From Adineta ricciae (lineage: Eukaryota; Rotifera; Eurotatoria; Adinetida; Adinetidae): a stretch of 64,000 nucleotides of DNA. Made by a program: the position numbers and the translations under genes. The notes under the pieces were generated by a model. That model was not told the origin of the DNA. It searched no databases and saw only the letters and a program-made list of their open reading frames with translations. Positions 10,976-22,159 of this stretch are shown in pieces (position 1 is the first letter of the stretch; each line of letters starts with the position of its first letter). Location of the stretch: NCBI GenBank assembly GCA_905250025.1, contig CAJNOJ010000001.1, forward strand, positions 62,001 through 126,000, read 5' to 3'.

Positions 10976-11679
10976 CTATTTGATCTCCTTGAGTAAACCG
11001 GTTTTTGTATCATACAAAAATCCTCGTACAGTAACATTTTGGTTGAGCATTGGATACTGTTTGTATTCGACCATATCATCTCGAACAGATTGTTCTAAAT
11101 CTTCAATTGGCATGAAATCTGGTCGATCGCTCGCTGATACTTGACCAGGTACTGTTTGAAAAACAGGTAAATTGCCGACATTCGTCCCGGGCTGTAGCTA
11201 AACCAATGTTTTGCAGTAAAATAAATGAAAGAGAAAAACTGAAATGGGAAACTGTACCTTGAGAGCAGTGATCACTTGATCATTATTCGAAAAATATGTA
11301 AAACCACAATCTGTATGATGGATGATCATTACTTCTTTGGTTTGTAACAATGTTTGACTACAAACAAGTGAACGAACTGCATCACGAATGCGACCACCAC
11401 CTAAAAAACTTTGATAAAATTCAATTGTTCAAATCGAAATTTACCATTTCGAATAATATGCGCTTCGCCAGGTTTTAATCCAAGCATTCGAAAAACATCT
11501 AGACGTGCATCCATACAGCAGACAATCGCTAAGTGTTTCGAAGGTGGTGCACGCACATCATAGATTTTCTCATCATAATTTCGAGCATATTCAACGTTTT
11601 GAGCACAACATTGATCAATAAATGATTCCGAGGCGGAGAGGATATTCGAGTCAATCGCAGCTGCTATAACTTTATGCAT
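10976..11679 (-). CDS. beta-class carbonic anhydrase
   Basis: Hydrates CO2 to bicarbonate with a zinc held by two Cys and one His. Three exons. Exon 1 (11679 to about 11444) has '[17 protein letters not shown]' with zinc Cys and the catalytic Asp-Arg pair, then [12 protein letters not shown]. Exon 2 has [12 protein letters not shown] and '[11 protein letters not shown]' with the zinc His and second Cys. Exon 3 ends with [19 protein letters not shown] and stops at 10976. Length about 190 residues, close to short bacterial/fungal enzymes. The residue pattern resembles the bacterial and fungal clade with CMDARLD and HHTDCG rather than the usual animal mitochondrial beta enzymes; transfer is an inference. 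Two short introns show it is settled in a eukaryotic genome. Confidence 0.9.
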
Positions 11680-11825
11680 TTCTTGTTATCTCTTACCACG
11701 AATATGTTATAGAGAAAAACAAAGAGCGAAGAGAAACGTCAGAGGTCAATAAGTGCAATAATTTTGATATCCAGGTAAATTTAATGAAAAAGAAAACAAA
11801 CAAAAACAAGATATCTTCCAAATAT

Positions 11826-13270
11826 TTATTTCTTTGCTAAAGATTTAAGTAACTCATCTCCAACATCGGGTGCGGATTTTTTGATTAGATCGTCCACAAC
11901 TTGTTTAGCAGATTCTTTCTTATCAAGTACATCTTCTTCTTCAGGAAGGTATGGCGCAACGTCTACTCGAAATTCTTCTGTTGATGGTGGACAATACACA
12001 GAACTTCCTAGAACGAATGGACCAGCTTTGGTTTGAGAATGTGTACACAACTGTTCGAGGAGAGCTTTAAAATTCTCTTCTAATTGTTGATTGGACATAT
12101 TGATCTAAGTGAAATTCGATTGGATAAAGAAACGAACTCGATGAAACTTACAATGCCAAACCGAAGTTCGACGATTCCACGAGCTTCTTCATATTTAGCT
12201 GATTGATATTCCTTTCCACGAATGAATTTCTCTAACATTTTATCAACATTGGGATGAAGACTACCTAAAGATGAAATTTCATTTTCCTTCTCATGACTGA
12301 ATTGTCAATTCAAAATTCAAACCGAATTGAGGATTAGGAAATTTATCTTTTGAGATTTTTTTCCGTAAATGTAGAATATCTGCATAGACATCTGGTGCAC
12401 ATAGAACATATTCATAATTGGTATCAGTTACATCACCGCGTTCAAACTAGAAAACATCATTATTCAAAACAGAACAAAAAACGTTGAATAAGTCGTACTT
12501 GTTTAATGACATCGCTGTAACCAAACATGTAAGCACCATGTTTTTCTAATAAAACTCAGAGTTCGAAACGAAACAGTCAAGAGAAGTAATCTCACCAGCT
12601 GCTTTCATGTGCTCAGGGAGCTAAAGAAGAAGAAGAAGAAGAAGAACGTTTTGGAAATGGTATGAACAAAGAACAAATAACCTTACTCGACAAAAGAGAA
12701 CAACATTTTTACGCGGTCGATCTTCAAAGTAATGAGGAAATGTTACTAGACCTTTGATACTTTCAAGAAATTTTGTCTAAATACAATTATATTATTATTG
12801 TCAATATGAAATAATGGTTCGACCGACCTTTTTCGAAGTTGTCATATCCAATTTTAATCGTGCCCATACAAATGAATCCAGTGAATTGAGTATTTTTGGT
12901 TGGACCATTTCTCGATGCCAATTTAAAACTGTGTCCAGTGGCCATGATTGAACTGGATACTCCTTTACTAGCCAAACTTTATCGATTGGTTTTCTTTTCG
13001 CAAATTCATCATCATAAACAGGTTCAGCCTCAGCAGTTCGTGATCTAAAGTACATCGAATCGATTGCAAGGTAAAATCAATGTCATCTGTGACATACACC
13101 GCTTTCTTTTGCATCCACGTATTACTTGGTTTTGAATGTGTTGGTATTCGATTCCGTTGAATTCGTCTTGCCATCTTCGTCCGTATTGCTGGTTGAATCT
13201 GAATTGTTGGACGAAGGAACGATGAAGCTGTTAGACCTGACCAAAGTTGTCGGACAAGCAGACTCGTCAT
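11826..13270 (-). CDS. MRPL1: mitochondrial large ribosomal subunit protein uL1m
   Basis: Part of the L1 stalk of the mitochondrial ribosome. About seven exons. The start at 13270 gives a basic, Ser-rich presequence (MTSLLVRQLWSGLTASSFLR) suited to mitochondrial import. An intron with donor GTATGT and acceptor CTTTAG joins KKAV to SRTAEAEPVYDDEF in frame. Next comes the family block KVWLVKEYPVQSWPLDTVLN, then exons TKFLESIKGLVTFPHYF, GAYMFGYSDVIKQ, a long APDVYADILHLRKKI block, SLHPNVDKMLEKFIRG, and the last exon 'LEENFKALLEQLC' to 'GPFVLGSSVYCPPSTEEF'. The stop is at 11826. An (AAG)n run sits in one intron near 12625. It lies 146 bp upstream of the carbonic anhydrase on the same strand. Confidence 0.88.
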
Positions 13271-14400
13271 TCTTAGTTGTTTTGTATTTGATCTAAAACA
13301 ATATGTTTTATCTGTTTTGTTAACCAAAATACTGAAACACATAAAAAGAAGAAAAAGTTGAAAACTTGGTATTATTTCGATTTGGACACAAGTGTGCAGA
13401 ACGCAAAAGAAATACATTGGATAGAAATTTAGCCAAACAAATTAACAGAGTAGAAAAGAAAGAAAAAGAGATTCTACTAAACAGATGACAGTAAGATGCT
13501 GTTAGAGAAATGTAATTATAACTCGTGCATTGACTTGTTTAATCTTATTATACAAATCAGATATATTTGAGTAAGCTGAAATATGATATAATTTCCTTGA
13601 TGTACATCGATCACTTTGAAGGTTGTTTTTGAAGAATGCACTTTATATATCTCACTGAATTAATCATAAGTGCTATATAGCATCTTCATCGAAATCATAT
13701 CGAAATATTCAATCATTCAGTAGATCACTGGGGCTTACGGCAACGAGTACTGTAAAATTACATATAACTACTCCCAAAGATCGATGTGAAGCTAGCACGA
13801 ACAAACGATATGTTAGCTAAAAACATTTGTACTAAATATGTTCCGTCCATACAAACTACACCATTTGACTCAGAATTTAATTCTGCATTGAATATGGCGG
13901 TACTTTTATTCACGGGACAAACTTTGGGAAAATTTGCATCTATATCTTTGTTCGTTTCCTTTATGTTAAGCATCCTCTAAGATGACGAAACAACAAAGAT
14001 TTGATGCCATATTGTTCGAACAGTTTTCACCCCGATAAAGGGAAAAATCCAACTAGAGAAACGGAAAAAACATTGTGCTTGATTGTAATAGCGTTATTTA
14101 TATGGTAAATACACTAAGAATACAAGAGAAAAAAAAGGAAGGCAAGCATTGGAATAATCCATGACTTAGACACATTTATACTAAAACATTGGTCTTTGAT
14201 GATATCAATTATTCAAACTTTATTATTATCTATAATACAAAAAATTCATCATCAAATAAGCAATTCGACGAAGGTTGTTGACTGTATGAAGATATGAATA
14301 CTCAAGAATTTTTTTCCCAATGAGACAAAAAAGTTGTGTATATATACTAGTTTTTTTTTACTTTTAGATAATTCGAATAGAAAACTGAAACGAAATTACT
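13271..14400. other. intergenic, carries one repeat copy
   Basis: Spacer of 1.1 kb between divergent genes. It holds the half-element listed at 13780-13965. The stretch 13288-13370, next to the MRPL1 start, resembles 16249-16335. Open frames inside the repeat are by-products of its palindromic structure. Confidence 0.5.
13780..13965. repeat. diverged half copy of the foldback element found at 49174
   Basis: Starts ATCGATGTGAAGCTAGC, close to the terminal repeat of the intact element. It follows that element's left half through 'CAGAATTTAATTCTGCAT' and the GGGACAAACTTTGGG block to about 13965. The right half is absent. By eye it is roughly 75-80% identical to 49174-49355, so it is much older than the intact copy. 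Confidence 0.75.
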
Positions 14401-14874
14401 ATGGGTAATAAAAATAGCAAAATAACTGGAGAATTTGAAGTTTACATCTTGTATAAGGCGCTTGGCAAAGATTGTTACACTGGTTGGGGCGATCGTCGTA
14501 CTTCACATCATATATGTTTGTTAAAATCAACAAAAACCGGTAAATTTTATTATTCTGAACTAACAACAGATAATCCTATCAAGAAGGGTATTATTAAAAT
14601 AAAATTTGGTGAATATTCATTTTTTCCAGGTGTTATTAATTATGATGTCATTGGTTATACAGATAAAACGATAGATGAAATGGAAGAATTTGTTAAGAAC
14701 AATAATTATGAAGGAACAATCTATAATTTATTCTTCAATAATTGTCAAAATTATGCACAAGCTTTTATTCGTTTTTTAAACATAAAAGGTTCTTTTGGTC
14801 GAGCTGAATGGGCTCAACAGGCTAAAACTCCATCTGAAATTTATGTGCATAACGTTCAGAGAGAACTTTTATAA
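14401..14874 (+). CDS. papain-fold (PPPDE/LRAT-like) protein with likely N-myristoylation
   Basis: Intronless, 157 residues. It starts MGNKNSK, with Gly2 and a following basic/Ser pattern that fits N-myristoylation. The core has a His motif 'TSHHICLLKS' and a downstream 'YNLFFNNCQNYAQAF', the order His then NC(Q/E) of permuted papain-like folds (PPPDE peptidases, LRAT acyltransferases, NlpC/P60 relatives). Such proteins are thiol hydrolases or acyltransferases; which activity applies here is unknown. Base composition is more AT-rich than in neighbouring intron-bearing genes, and the lack of introns is also unlike them, so a recent retro- or horizontal origin is possible but not shown. Confidence 0.6.
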   Translation: MGNKNSKITGEFEVYILYKALGKDCYTGWGDRRTSHHICLLKSTKTGKFYYSELTTDNPIKKGIIKIKFGEYSFFPGVINYDVIGYTDKTIDEMEEFVKNNNYEGTIYNLFFNNCQNYAQAFIRFLNIKGSFGRAEWAQQAKTPSEIYVHNVQRELL

Positions 14875-16335
14875 AAAAAAAAACTAAATACATAGAAAGT
14901 GATTTTTCATCTTTTTTTTGTTCTTTACAACTTATTGTATCTGATCATTATGCTATCAATATAAGTTGTCAACAAACGTACTTGAAAAAATCGTCTTTCA
15001 ATATAATAAATGCGAAAGCTTCGGTTTTCATCTGAAAGTTAGGTACGCTGCAAAAAGTCTATCAGATGCAAGACAAAAGGAGCCGTAGGAAAATATCAAT
15101 AGTTTTTCACTAGCTCAAGAGTCAATTGTCTAATCAGTTTTATTTTCGAATTCCAGCAAAACTTTGATGTGACATTACACCACTAGAAAATTCACAATCA
15201 AATTAGCCTTTCATGATTTAGCGTGTAGGGCAACGGTCGAGAACGCATTGATTGGTCGAGTAATGCACTCATCTTCTCATTTTTGATATCCTACAATACT
15301 GAAATGTTTTTAATCTGTTCTTAGTAACATATTGTTGACATTTTGACTCTTTTCAAGCGAAGCACAGATTTTAACAAAAAACTTTGTTAACATTAACGTA
15401 TAGAAAAAAATAATTCGGGTGAGTTTCATCCAGGTCCGTCAGCTCACACTCATTCTCGTAACCTTCATTGATTTTCACTATAACCATCCGCTAAATTCAA
15501 AATCACCGTGCAAACTTTAGTGAAGGTATCTACAGCAGAAACCTATAAGTAGCAGATGGATGATCTGAATGAAATACATCCACACCTTGACTTCAGGATC
15601 TTCATTATGAAATTTTTAACCACATTCTATACTCTTTTTGACTTAAGCAGTGATAGTTGAATGTTTGAAGCCGTTGTCAATGACAAAAGTTATATGGAAG
15701 GAGTTTCATCGAGACTACTCACATGCATCTCCTAACTGGTTTGTCAATACATTTGCGATGTTTCTCTAGACCTACGAAGTCCCATCAAAATTCGGGCGCG
15801 TTTCCAGCACAGAATCGCTTGGATGAAATGTTGACCAGATCACATCCAATTCACCAACACCGACCCACTGACTGATCTGCAAACGCTCTCTCGATGTTTC
15901 AAGGAACAAAGAAAGCAACATGCAAAGTTCGACAACCTTATTTAACACAAAGGTACATCAAATATAACTTTTCTCCATCTACGAAATACATAACTATCAA
16001 TCAGATAACTTCTCGGAATGAGAATTTAGTTGTTCTCCAGCTACTTGTTATATGCTTAGCTTATTAATTACTTTCACCATTTCTCAAAAAATATTTTCAA
16101 CGTTAACTGTGTGATAATGCTGATACTAGTATACATCTTAGTGTTTAGCATTAATATGTCACAAGATCTTCAAATTTGGATTTCGTTCACATTAATCTAT
16201 GTAAGTGGGTATGTTCTTTGCATAGAATTTGCAAAATTGTGTCTTAGTTTGTTTATTTGATCTAAAAAAATAAATTTTATTTACTTTGCTAATCAAAATA
16301 CCGAAGCATACATTAAAAAAGAAGAAAAATCAATG
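14875..16335. other. intergenic, no gene recognised
   Basis: 1.46 kb between convergent genes. The section 15640-15960 has a higher GC content than its surroundings and may be old decayed sequence, but neither strand gives a recognisable protein. 16249-16335 resembles the MRPL1 upstream region. Confidence 0.45.
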
Positions 16336-18459
16336 TTATGAAAAATATCTTGGAAAAAAAACTTTTGATAATGCAGTAAGAGAGACAATTATTATTGGAA
16401 TTGCATAATAGAATGTTGAACGTGGAATGCGATAATGTTGATATTTACGATCTAAATTCAGAAAGAGAAATCCAATGAAGCTCAAAAACAATCGAATCTA
16501 CTTTGATTCTCAAACGTATACTGATCAATAGTATCGTCTTGTGGTTGATCTTCTGGTCGAAGTGCCACTAAAACTTCCGATGCAGCACGTCGTCCTGCAT
16601 CAACTGCGCCATCCATATAACCCATCCATTGTGCAGCAGTTTCCGTTCCAGCAAAATGAATATTTTTATATGGTTTCCTTAGACCATCGACAAAATCTTT
16701 CATCGAACCTGTCGTAGCATTATGACAAGGACATCCGCCAGAATATGGTTCTAAATTCCAATCTTTTTCTGCATATTCAATTAGATGTGCAGAAACTTTT
16801 TGACCACCAAAGTATCTCGATAAACATTCTAGTAAACCCTTGCGACGTTCCTCACGTGTCACACTTGTCCATACAGCAGCGCATCGACCACCGATAAATC
16901 CTAACAGAGCAGGTGTGCCATATGAAGTTGTTCCGTCAATTAGATCTAGACAAAAAAAATAAAAACGTTTGCGGCATATTCAGAAGAATTCTCATTGTTA
17001 TTTACATGTCATTGGACCAATGGAAAGACCAAGTGGTGCGAAACTTCCATCACTGACAACTTCACCACTAAGACCATCATCACGCCAAAATGCCTATAAA
17101 ATTGATACGAGGTTTGAAAATTTTCAGAAGAAAATGGTTAAATTACTTTATCAAAGATAAAAATAAACTTTATATAACTACCAATAGGCATATGCTTAAG
17201 CATTTCACGTTTGTAACCAGGTAACATCGGTTCAAATTGTATCGGAACTAAATTAAATAGTTTTGTGAAGCATTGTCAAACGAGTTAAACTTACCGATTT
17301 GCGAGGGCGGAATAGCAAGAATAACTTTACGACATTGAAATTTAGTTTGATCACCAATAGTAGTAATTTCAACAATACCTAAAGTCGTACATTGAACAAA
17401 CGAATTTGATTTTAAATTTTACAAACCATCATCATTTTGTACAATCTTTTGAACAGGTGTTTGCAGCAAAACTTTATCATTTCCAATTTTTTCCATGAGC
17501 TTCTCGGATATTTGTTGAGATCCACCCTTAAATCGATTAAATAAACAATTTCAGTACGATGAAATCAATCCATCTTACTTTAATCTTCTTTTCTTGTGCA
17601 CAACCAGGATCAGTTAATGTCAACCTCAGAAATCCTCCACCAGCTTGAGCATACGTTAATCCAAACAAAGCATTCAATTGTTCTGGTTCGCATCCAAACA
17701 CTGTTCGGACAGCTGCTACCATCAATGGATTCATACCTATCGAACAATCATTTTACCATATGTTTTAACGATTTTCATAGGCTTACTATTATGAATCCAT
17801 GGTTTCATTAAATCGGCAAATGTACGTTGATCAAGATAGTTTGAATTTCGTGCATTCATTGGATTCCATGTTGGAATATTCGATGCTAAGTTTTCAAGCT
17901 ATGAAAGAGATCAAAGAGGATAGTTGAAAAATGCTCATTAATGACATTTCTTACTCGAAAAACATTATAGATACTTTCAAGAAATGAAAGTAATGAAACA
18001 AATGGCATAGTTAACGAATATTGGCGAACACGACGATGTAATTCGGCAATACTTTTACCGGTATGGTATTGCGCATACGTTTCCAATTGTAACTCCTGAA
18101 GTAATGAAGTCACATTGTCCTGTGTACTGATATAAATCAAATGAAAATGAATTTTGAAAAAAATCGATTCTGTTATCTTACTCTGTAACCCATTGACCAC
18201 CCAAATCAAATCGATCGGTGACATTCTCTTCATGAGAAGACTTTAAATCAACCGTTAACGTTCGACCACCAACTCGATCTTTGATTCAGATCAAATCAGT
18301 TACATAAAAAAAATCGTCGTTTTTTTTAAATTTACCTTTAGCTTCAAGAACTAATACATTTAAATGTGGTGCTTTTTCTTTCAATCGATAAGCAGCGTAT
18401 AGACCGGATATTCCTGCCCCAACAACAATCACATCGATGATCTCTGCTTCGTCCGACAT
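16336..18459 (-). CDS. MAO: flavin-containing monoamine oxidase
   Basis: Oxidises amines with covalently bound FAD on a membrane surface. The start at 18459 opens with the FAD-binding Rossmann motif 'DVIVVGAGISGLYAAYRL' and EAKDRVGGRT. Later exons have DLGGQWV, TYAQAGGGFLRLT, GGSQQISEKL, PPSQIG and MLPGYKREM. The FAD-attachment region is 'EPYSGGCPCHN', where the SGGC Cys is the expected flavin link. The C-terminal part has 'IHFAGTETAAQWMGYMDGAVDAGRRAA'-type FAD contacts at 16670-16580. Reading straight through gives a stop at 16482, but an intron (GTAGAT ... TTTAG, about 50 bp) joins ENQ to NRKYQHYRIPRSTFYY and a hydrophobic helix, giving a stop at 16336. That restores the C-terminal membrane anchor of MAO. 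Substrate not predictable. Confidence 0.85.
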
Positions 18460-18535
18460 CGAAATTCGTTTCTTTTTTTTTTAATCTAAAACTAAAACTC
18501 ATTAATGAAAAGTTCATCACGAAGAAAGAAAAATA

Positions 18536-19843
18536 TCATTGCATGAAAGCAAATAATGCAGAACCATACGCAGCATCGGAATGTTCATTAAATTTTACTT
18601 GACATTGCACTCTATTTTGAAGTTCTCGTTGTAGAACACCATTTCTCATCAATGCACTACCTGTTCCAGTGATACCGTTGATTGTCAAAGAATCATTTCC
18701 TAACATCTCGAATAGATTCTTTATAATCCAATGGCAAATTGAACGAAAAACAGAACCGATATCATTTAGTTGAGACATATGAATTGAACGAATGTTTGTT
18801 AATGAAGCGGACATCGATGGATCATGACGTTCACCAAAAAGAGCAGCGGAGATATTCTCGATGATTGAAGTTGACTCAAGTCCTCGCTGAATTAATCGTG
18901 ACCAAAGTGTTTCAAGTGATAATGACGAAGAATCGCTGTTAATTGATGAGTTCCATGAATGAACGAGATCAACAAAAGTTGAAAGAACATTTCCACCATT
19001 CAATGAAGCAGCAACTAATAAATCTTTAGATTGAAAATAAGGAACACACATCGACGATGGAAGCTGATCGCGATTCGATGATTGTTTATCAGTAACTAAA
19101 GCCAATTGTGCTGATGTCGATATGTTAATAATTCCTTCATTCTTCTCTGGTTGACAACTGAATACTGAGCACTGTAAATCACCGAGAGCGACATAGATGG
19201 GAATCTTTTTTTTGTAATAACCAATAATCGTACCAGGTTCTACGATTTCCGGTAGTAATCGATGCTTAACAGGCCATTGATTATCGATTGCACCCCAACT
19301 AGTGGCCATTTGAGTTGATATTTGTGATTGATTTGCTACTTCATCATCGCAGAAAATCGTTGCAACATAATCTGCAATAGTTCCTGCTCGATCATATTTC
19401 AATAAATTATCTTCTTTGCCTTTTTGTTGTTCGATTAACCATAATAAAGTTGATAAACCATAACCTGTTCGTAAATGTGTTAACATTGATCCGAGTGATG
19501 AGAGAAATTCAGTTGAACATCGTTGATCTTGCCAAGTAACAAGAGAAGAAACAATCGTACGTGGTGATTTCGATGACCAAAGAATCAAACCATGCATTTG
19601 ACCACAAATTTGAATTGATTTTATCGATGAATCGTCTTTCAAATAAGGCGATTTTTTGAAAAGTTCATTCACAATATCAAGAATTTTTACAGGAGATTGT
19701 TCGTCGTACAAAGGAAATTCTTTTTGAACAATATGAGCATGATGAGGAAGTTGTTCCGTGAATAGAACTGAATGTTGTGCATCGCACGAAACAACACATA
19801 TTTTACAAGATGTTGTTCCGATATCTAGACCGACAGAAAACAT
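18536..19843 (-). CDS. SHPK: sedoheptulokinase, FGGY family
   Basis: Phosphorylates sedoheptulose to sedoheptulose 7-phosphate, feeding the pentose phosphate pathway in the cytosol. Intronless, 435 residues (mammalian enzymes are a little longer). The N-terminus 'VGLDIGTTSCKICVV' is the phosphate-binding loop. 'SIQICGQMHGLILW' and VTWQDQRCSTEFL match the family closely, as do NISTSAQLALV, VAASLNGGNVLSTF and GERHDPS. Near the end, 'ITGTGSALMRNGVLQREL' is the adenine-site motif, and DAAYGSALF closes the fold. It ends 77 bp before the MAO start on the same strand, so shared transcription is possible. Confidence 0.92.
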   Translation of the reverse strand: MFSVGLDIGTTSCKICVVSCDAQHSVLFTEQLPHHAHIVQKEFPLYDEQSPVKILDIVNELFKKSPYLKDDSSIKSIQICGQMHGLILWSSKSPRTIVSSLVTWQDQRCSTEFLSSLGSMLTHLRTGYGLSTLLWLIEQQKGKEDNLLKYDRAGTIADYVATIFCDDEVANQSQISTQMATSWGAIDNQWPVKHRLLPEIVEPGTIIGYYKKKIPIYVALGDLQCSVFSCQPEKNEGIINISTSAQLALVTDKQSSNRDQLPSSMCVPYFQSKDLLVAASLNGGNVLSTFVDLVHSWNSSINSDSSSLSLETLWSRLIQRGLESTSIIENISAALFGERHDPSMSASLTNIRSIHMSQLNDIGSVFRSICHWIIKNLFEMLGNDSLTINGITGTGSALMRNGVLQRELQNRVQCQVKFNEHSDAAYGSALFAFMQ

Positions 19844-20382
19844 CTAAAACAGAATAAGATAGGTTATCAATTCTCACACAATAGAAGTCATCTCAATCCT
19901 TTACGAAACAGAAAAGAACAAGCTATTTCAAGTATGCTATTATTTTTTATGCCTATCATTCGCTGATAAGCGAGAAGGTATAGACATTCTGCATTAGTTT
20001 ACAACAAAATTTAATCAAATTTAGGCTCATTATCCTCTAAATATTTAAGATCTTCGTATACCTATAAAATACAGTCGAATGCAAATGGATAGACTGTAAC
20101 ACCCATTCAACGACAGGTATGACAGAGGTCAGTGTCTATCTGAAAACTCCTTCTAGATACAATTAGTCAAGTATTTTGATACGTCAGATGAAGTTTGAGC
20201 TTACTTGTTACTCAACTTTACCGTAGCAGAACAAGGAAATGAGATTAGCCTAAAGTCAATATTCGATATATCCGCTTAAAGACGAGATTAACACAATTTG
20301 TTTCATATTTTAAATACACATAATAAATGAGAAAAACACAATTATTACAAAATCGAGCTAGAGCTCGGAATGATGTGTAAAA
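19844..20382. other. intergenic, no gene recognised
   Basis: Half a kilobase between the start of the SHPK gene and the 3' end of GPCR B. AT-rich, nothing coding seen. Confidence 0.45.
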
Positions 20383-21433
20383 CTATGATGATATTGCTTC
20401 GATAAGAGGCACAACTGCAAGGCGAATATCTGGTTCAATACGATGATGTCTGTTGAAATGAGGACAACATCTCTTGATAAAGAATTGTCTCGTTTGATGA
20501 CGAAATCGTGGCGAAATAAACAAATATATATAAAAATTACTCTGAAAAGAAATAATGACGAATTCATCTACACTGAGAACAATTTCCATCACTTACTGAA
20601 TAGCTGGCATACAACAATGAATACGATATCGCGGATGCTAACTGATAGATCACCAACTTGTTTTCATTTTCTTCGTTATCATTCAAATTGATTTCATATA
20701 GAGTTGTGCAAAGAAATGGAGAACCCAGTATAAGAATAGACAATACTCGTGCAAGAACGATGACTGACATTTGACGATCGAGTCGGCGACGTATCACTAT
20801 CATTCGTCGCCGCATATGCCATTGAATGTTTCGATAAACTAAAAGACCTAATAAGCCGATAAACGTCATAGGAAGAATGATAATGAAAATTGGATAAAAG
20901 AAAACTTTGAAATAGGTTTTCACAACCGGATTGTAAATGGTACATCCGAATTTACCGTTTTCAGCGAATATAATGAAAACGATATTATGTGAGATTGAAA
21001 AACAAATATTGAAGAAAGTCAAACGATGTGCTAAGCGAAGTGTACTCATTGCTTTCCATTGTCGTCGTGGATTAGTCGATAGATACTGATCAAAAGCAAG
21101 AAAACATGTTGTGATAAGTGAACACAAAGCCAATATTGAACAAGCGGTTAGTTGAACTTTACACCAAACAGTCGAAGCATCGATTGGACTTTCTTCGAAT
21201 AGTTCACCAGCTATTTTAAATGGAAGATATGCAAAAATCAAACCAATATCAGTAATCGATGCAACGATTAAATAAAATATACAATGATTCTTTCGACATG
21301 TCCGTGCAGTTGAAAGTATTAAAATAATGAGAATATTACTGATGCTTCCGAGAATTAAATTAATTATACTGCTGTAAAATGTATAGTTTTTGGTTAGATT
21401 TTCAATCTGGTAAATAATCGGCTGTGAGGACAT
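20383..21433 (-). CDS. Rhodopsin-like GPCR of the local family (member B)
   Basis: Exon 1 (21433 to about 20606) carries seven helices up to YASYS; the intron starts GTAAGT and ends TTTCAG. Exon 2 reads SNFYIYLFISPRFRHQ and a basic tail ending PLIEAISS at 20383. Motifs: GSISNILIILIL in helix 1, STVWCKVQLT with the disulfide Cys, 'LAFDQYLSTN' in place of DRY, FGCTIYNP in the second loop, and VYRNIQWHMRRRM-IVIRRRLDRQM as the basic third loop. Asn-glycosylation site near the N-terminus (NLTKNYT). The third loop departs from the RRxxRRQIP pattern of its relatives. Ligand unknown. Confidence 0.85.
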
Positions 21434-22159
21434 AACTTGTCCCCGCGCGTTTGAGTGCAGATAGTTGACAGAAATGTTTTACAGATTTAATCTAACGGTT
21501 TTAGAATGGAATAGAAGAGAAAAACTAAATATTATTCTAAAGTATGAATAAATATGAAACAATGACTTTATCGACATGTTTCCGGCTGTAGAAATATGTA
21601 TTTAATGATTAACATGATATGAATGACTGCGGCCAGAAAAGATAATCGTCATCGAGTCGCAACTTTTATTTGGCAACTAATTAGCCCTTGTACTACCACT
21701 CTTCGTTTTCCACTTTTTATGCACATAAATAAGCTATTCTATGATGTTCGGATATGGTTGTCTATCTCATCTGAAAATCACCCCTATAATTTGAAACTTT
21801 CTATTTTTCCACTACGAAGACCGTTATACGGCACAGCCGCTTTGCATCCATTCTCTGTATGACTCAAAAATATCCTACGGTGACTCGGACTCATAGCAGT
21901 ACTACCAATCTCATTTAAAAACTTTCTGTAACAAATGCGAACCCAAATAATTCCTGGCGTAGTTACATTTACCACTATGTGGATCCAAAATGACACAGGC
22001 TGGGAGTACTAAGGTTAAGAAGTTCTAAATAGTGTTCAATGAATCATTCATACAGATTCGATGATGGACATAGCAACACGTTCAGTCTCTGGTGAAATTT
22101 GCGCGAGTGTTCTTCCACAACAGATTTATGTTAATTGATGCTAATATATTTTTTTTGTG
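21434..22159. other. intergenic, no gene recognised
   Basis: About 0.7 kb between GPCR B and the decayed receptor copy. Weak open frames near 21623-21996 overlap on both strands and show no family pattern. Nothing supported. Confidence 0.4.

Noticed and set aside
13758..13980. Overlapping ORFs on both strands
   Set aside because: They arise from the palindromic repeat unit and are not genes.
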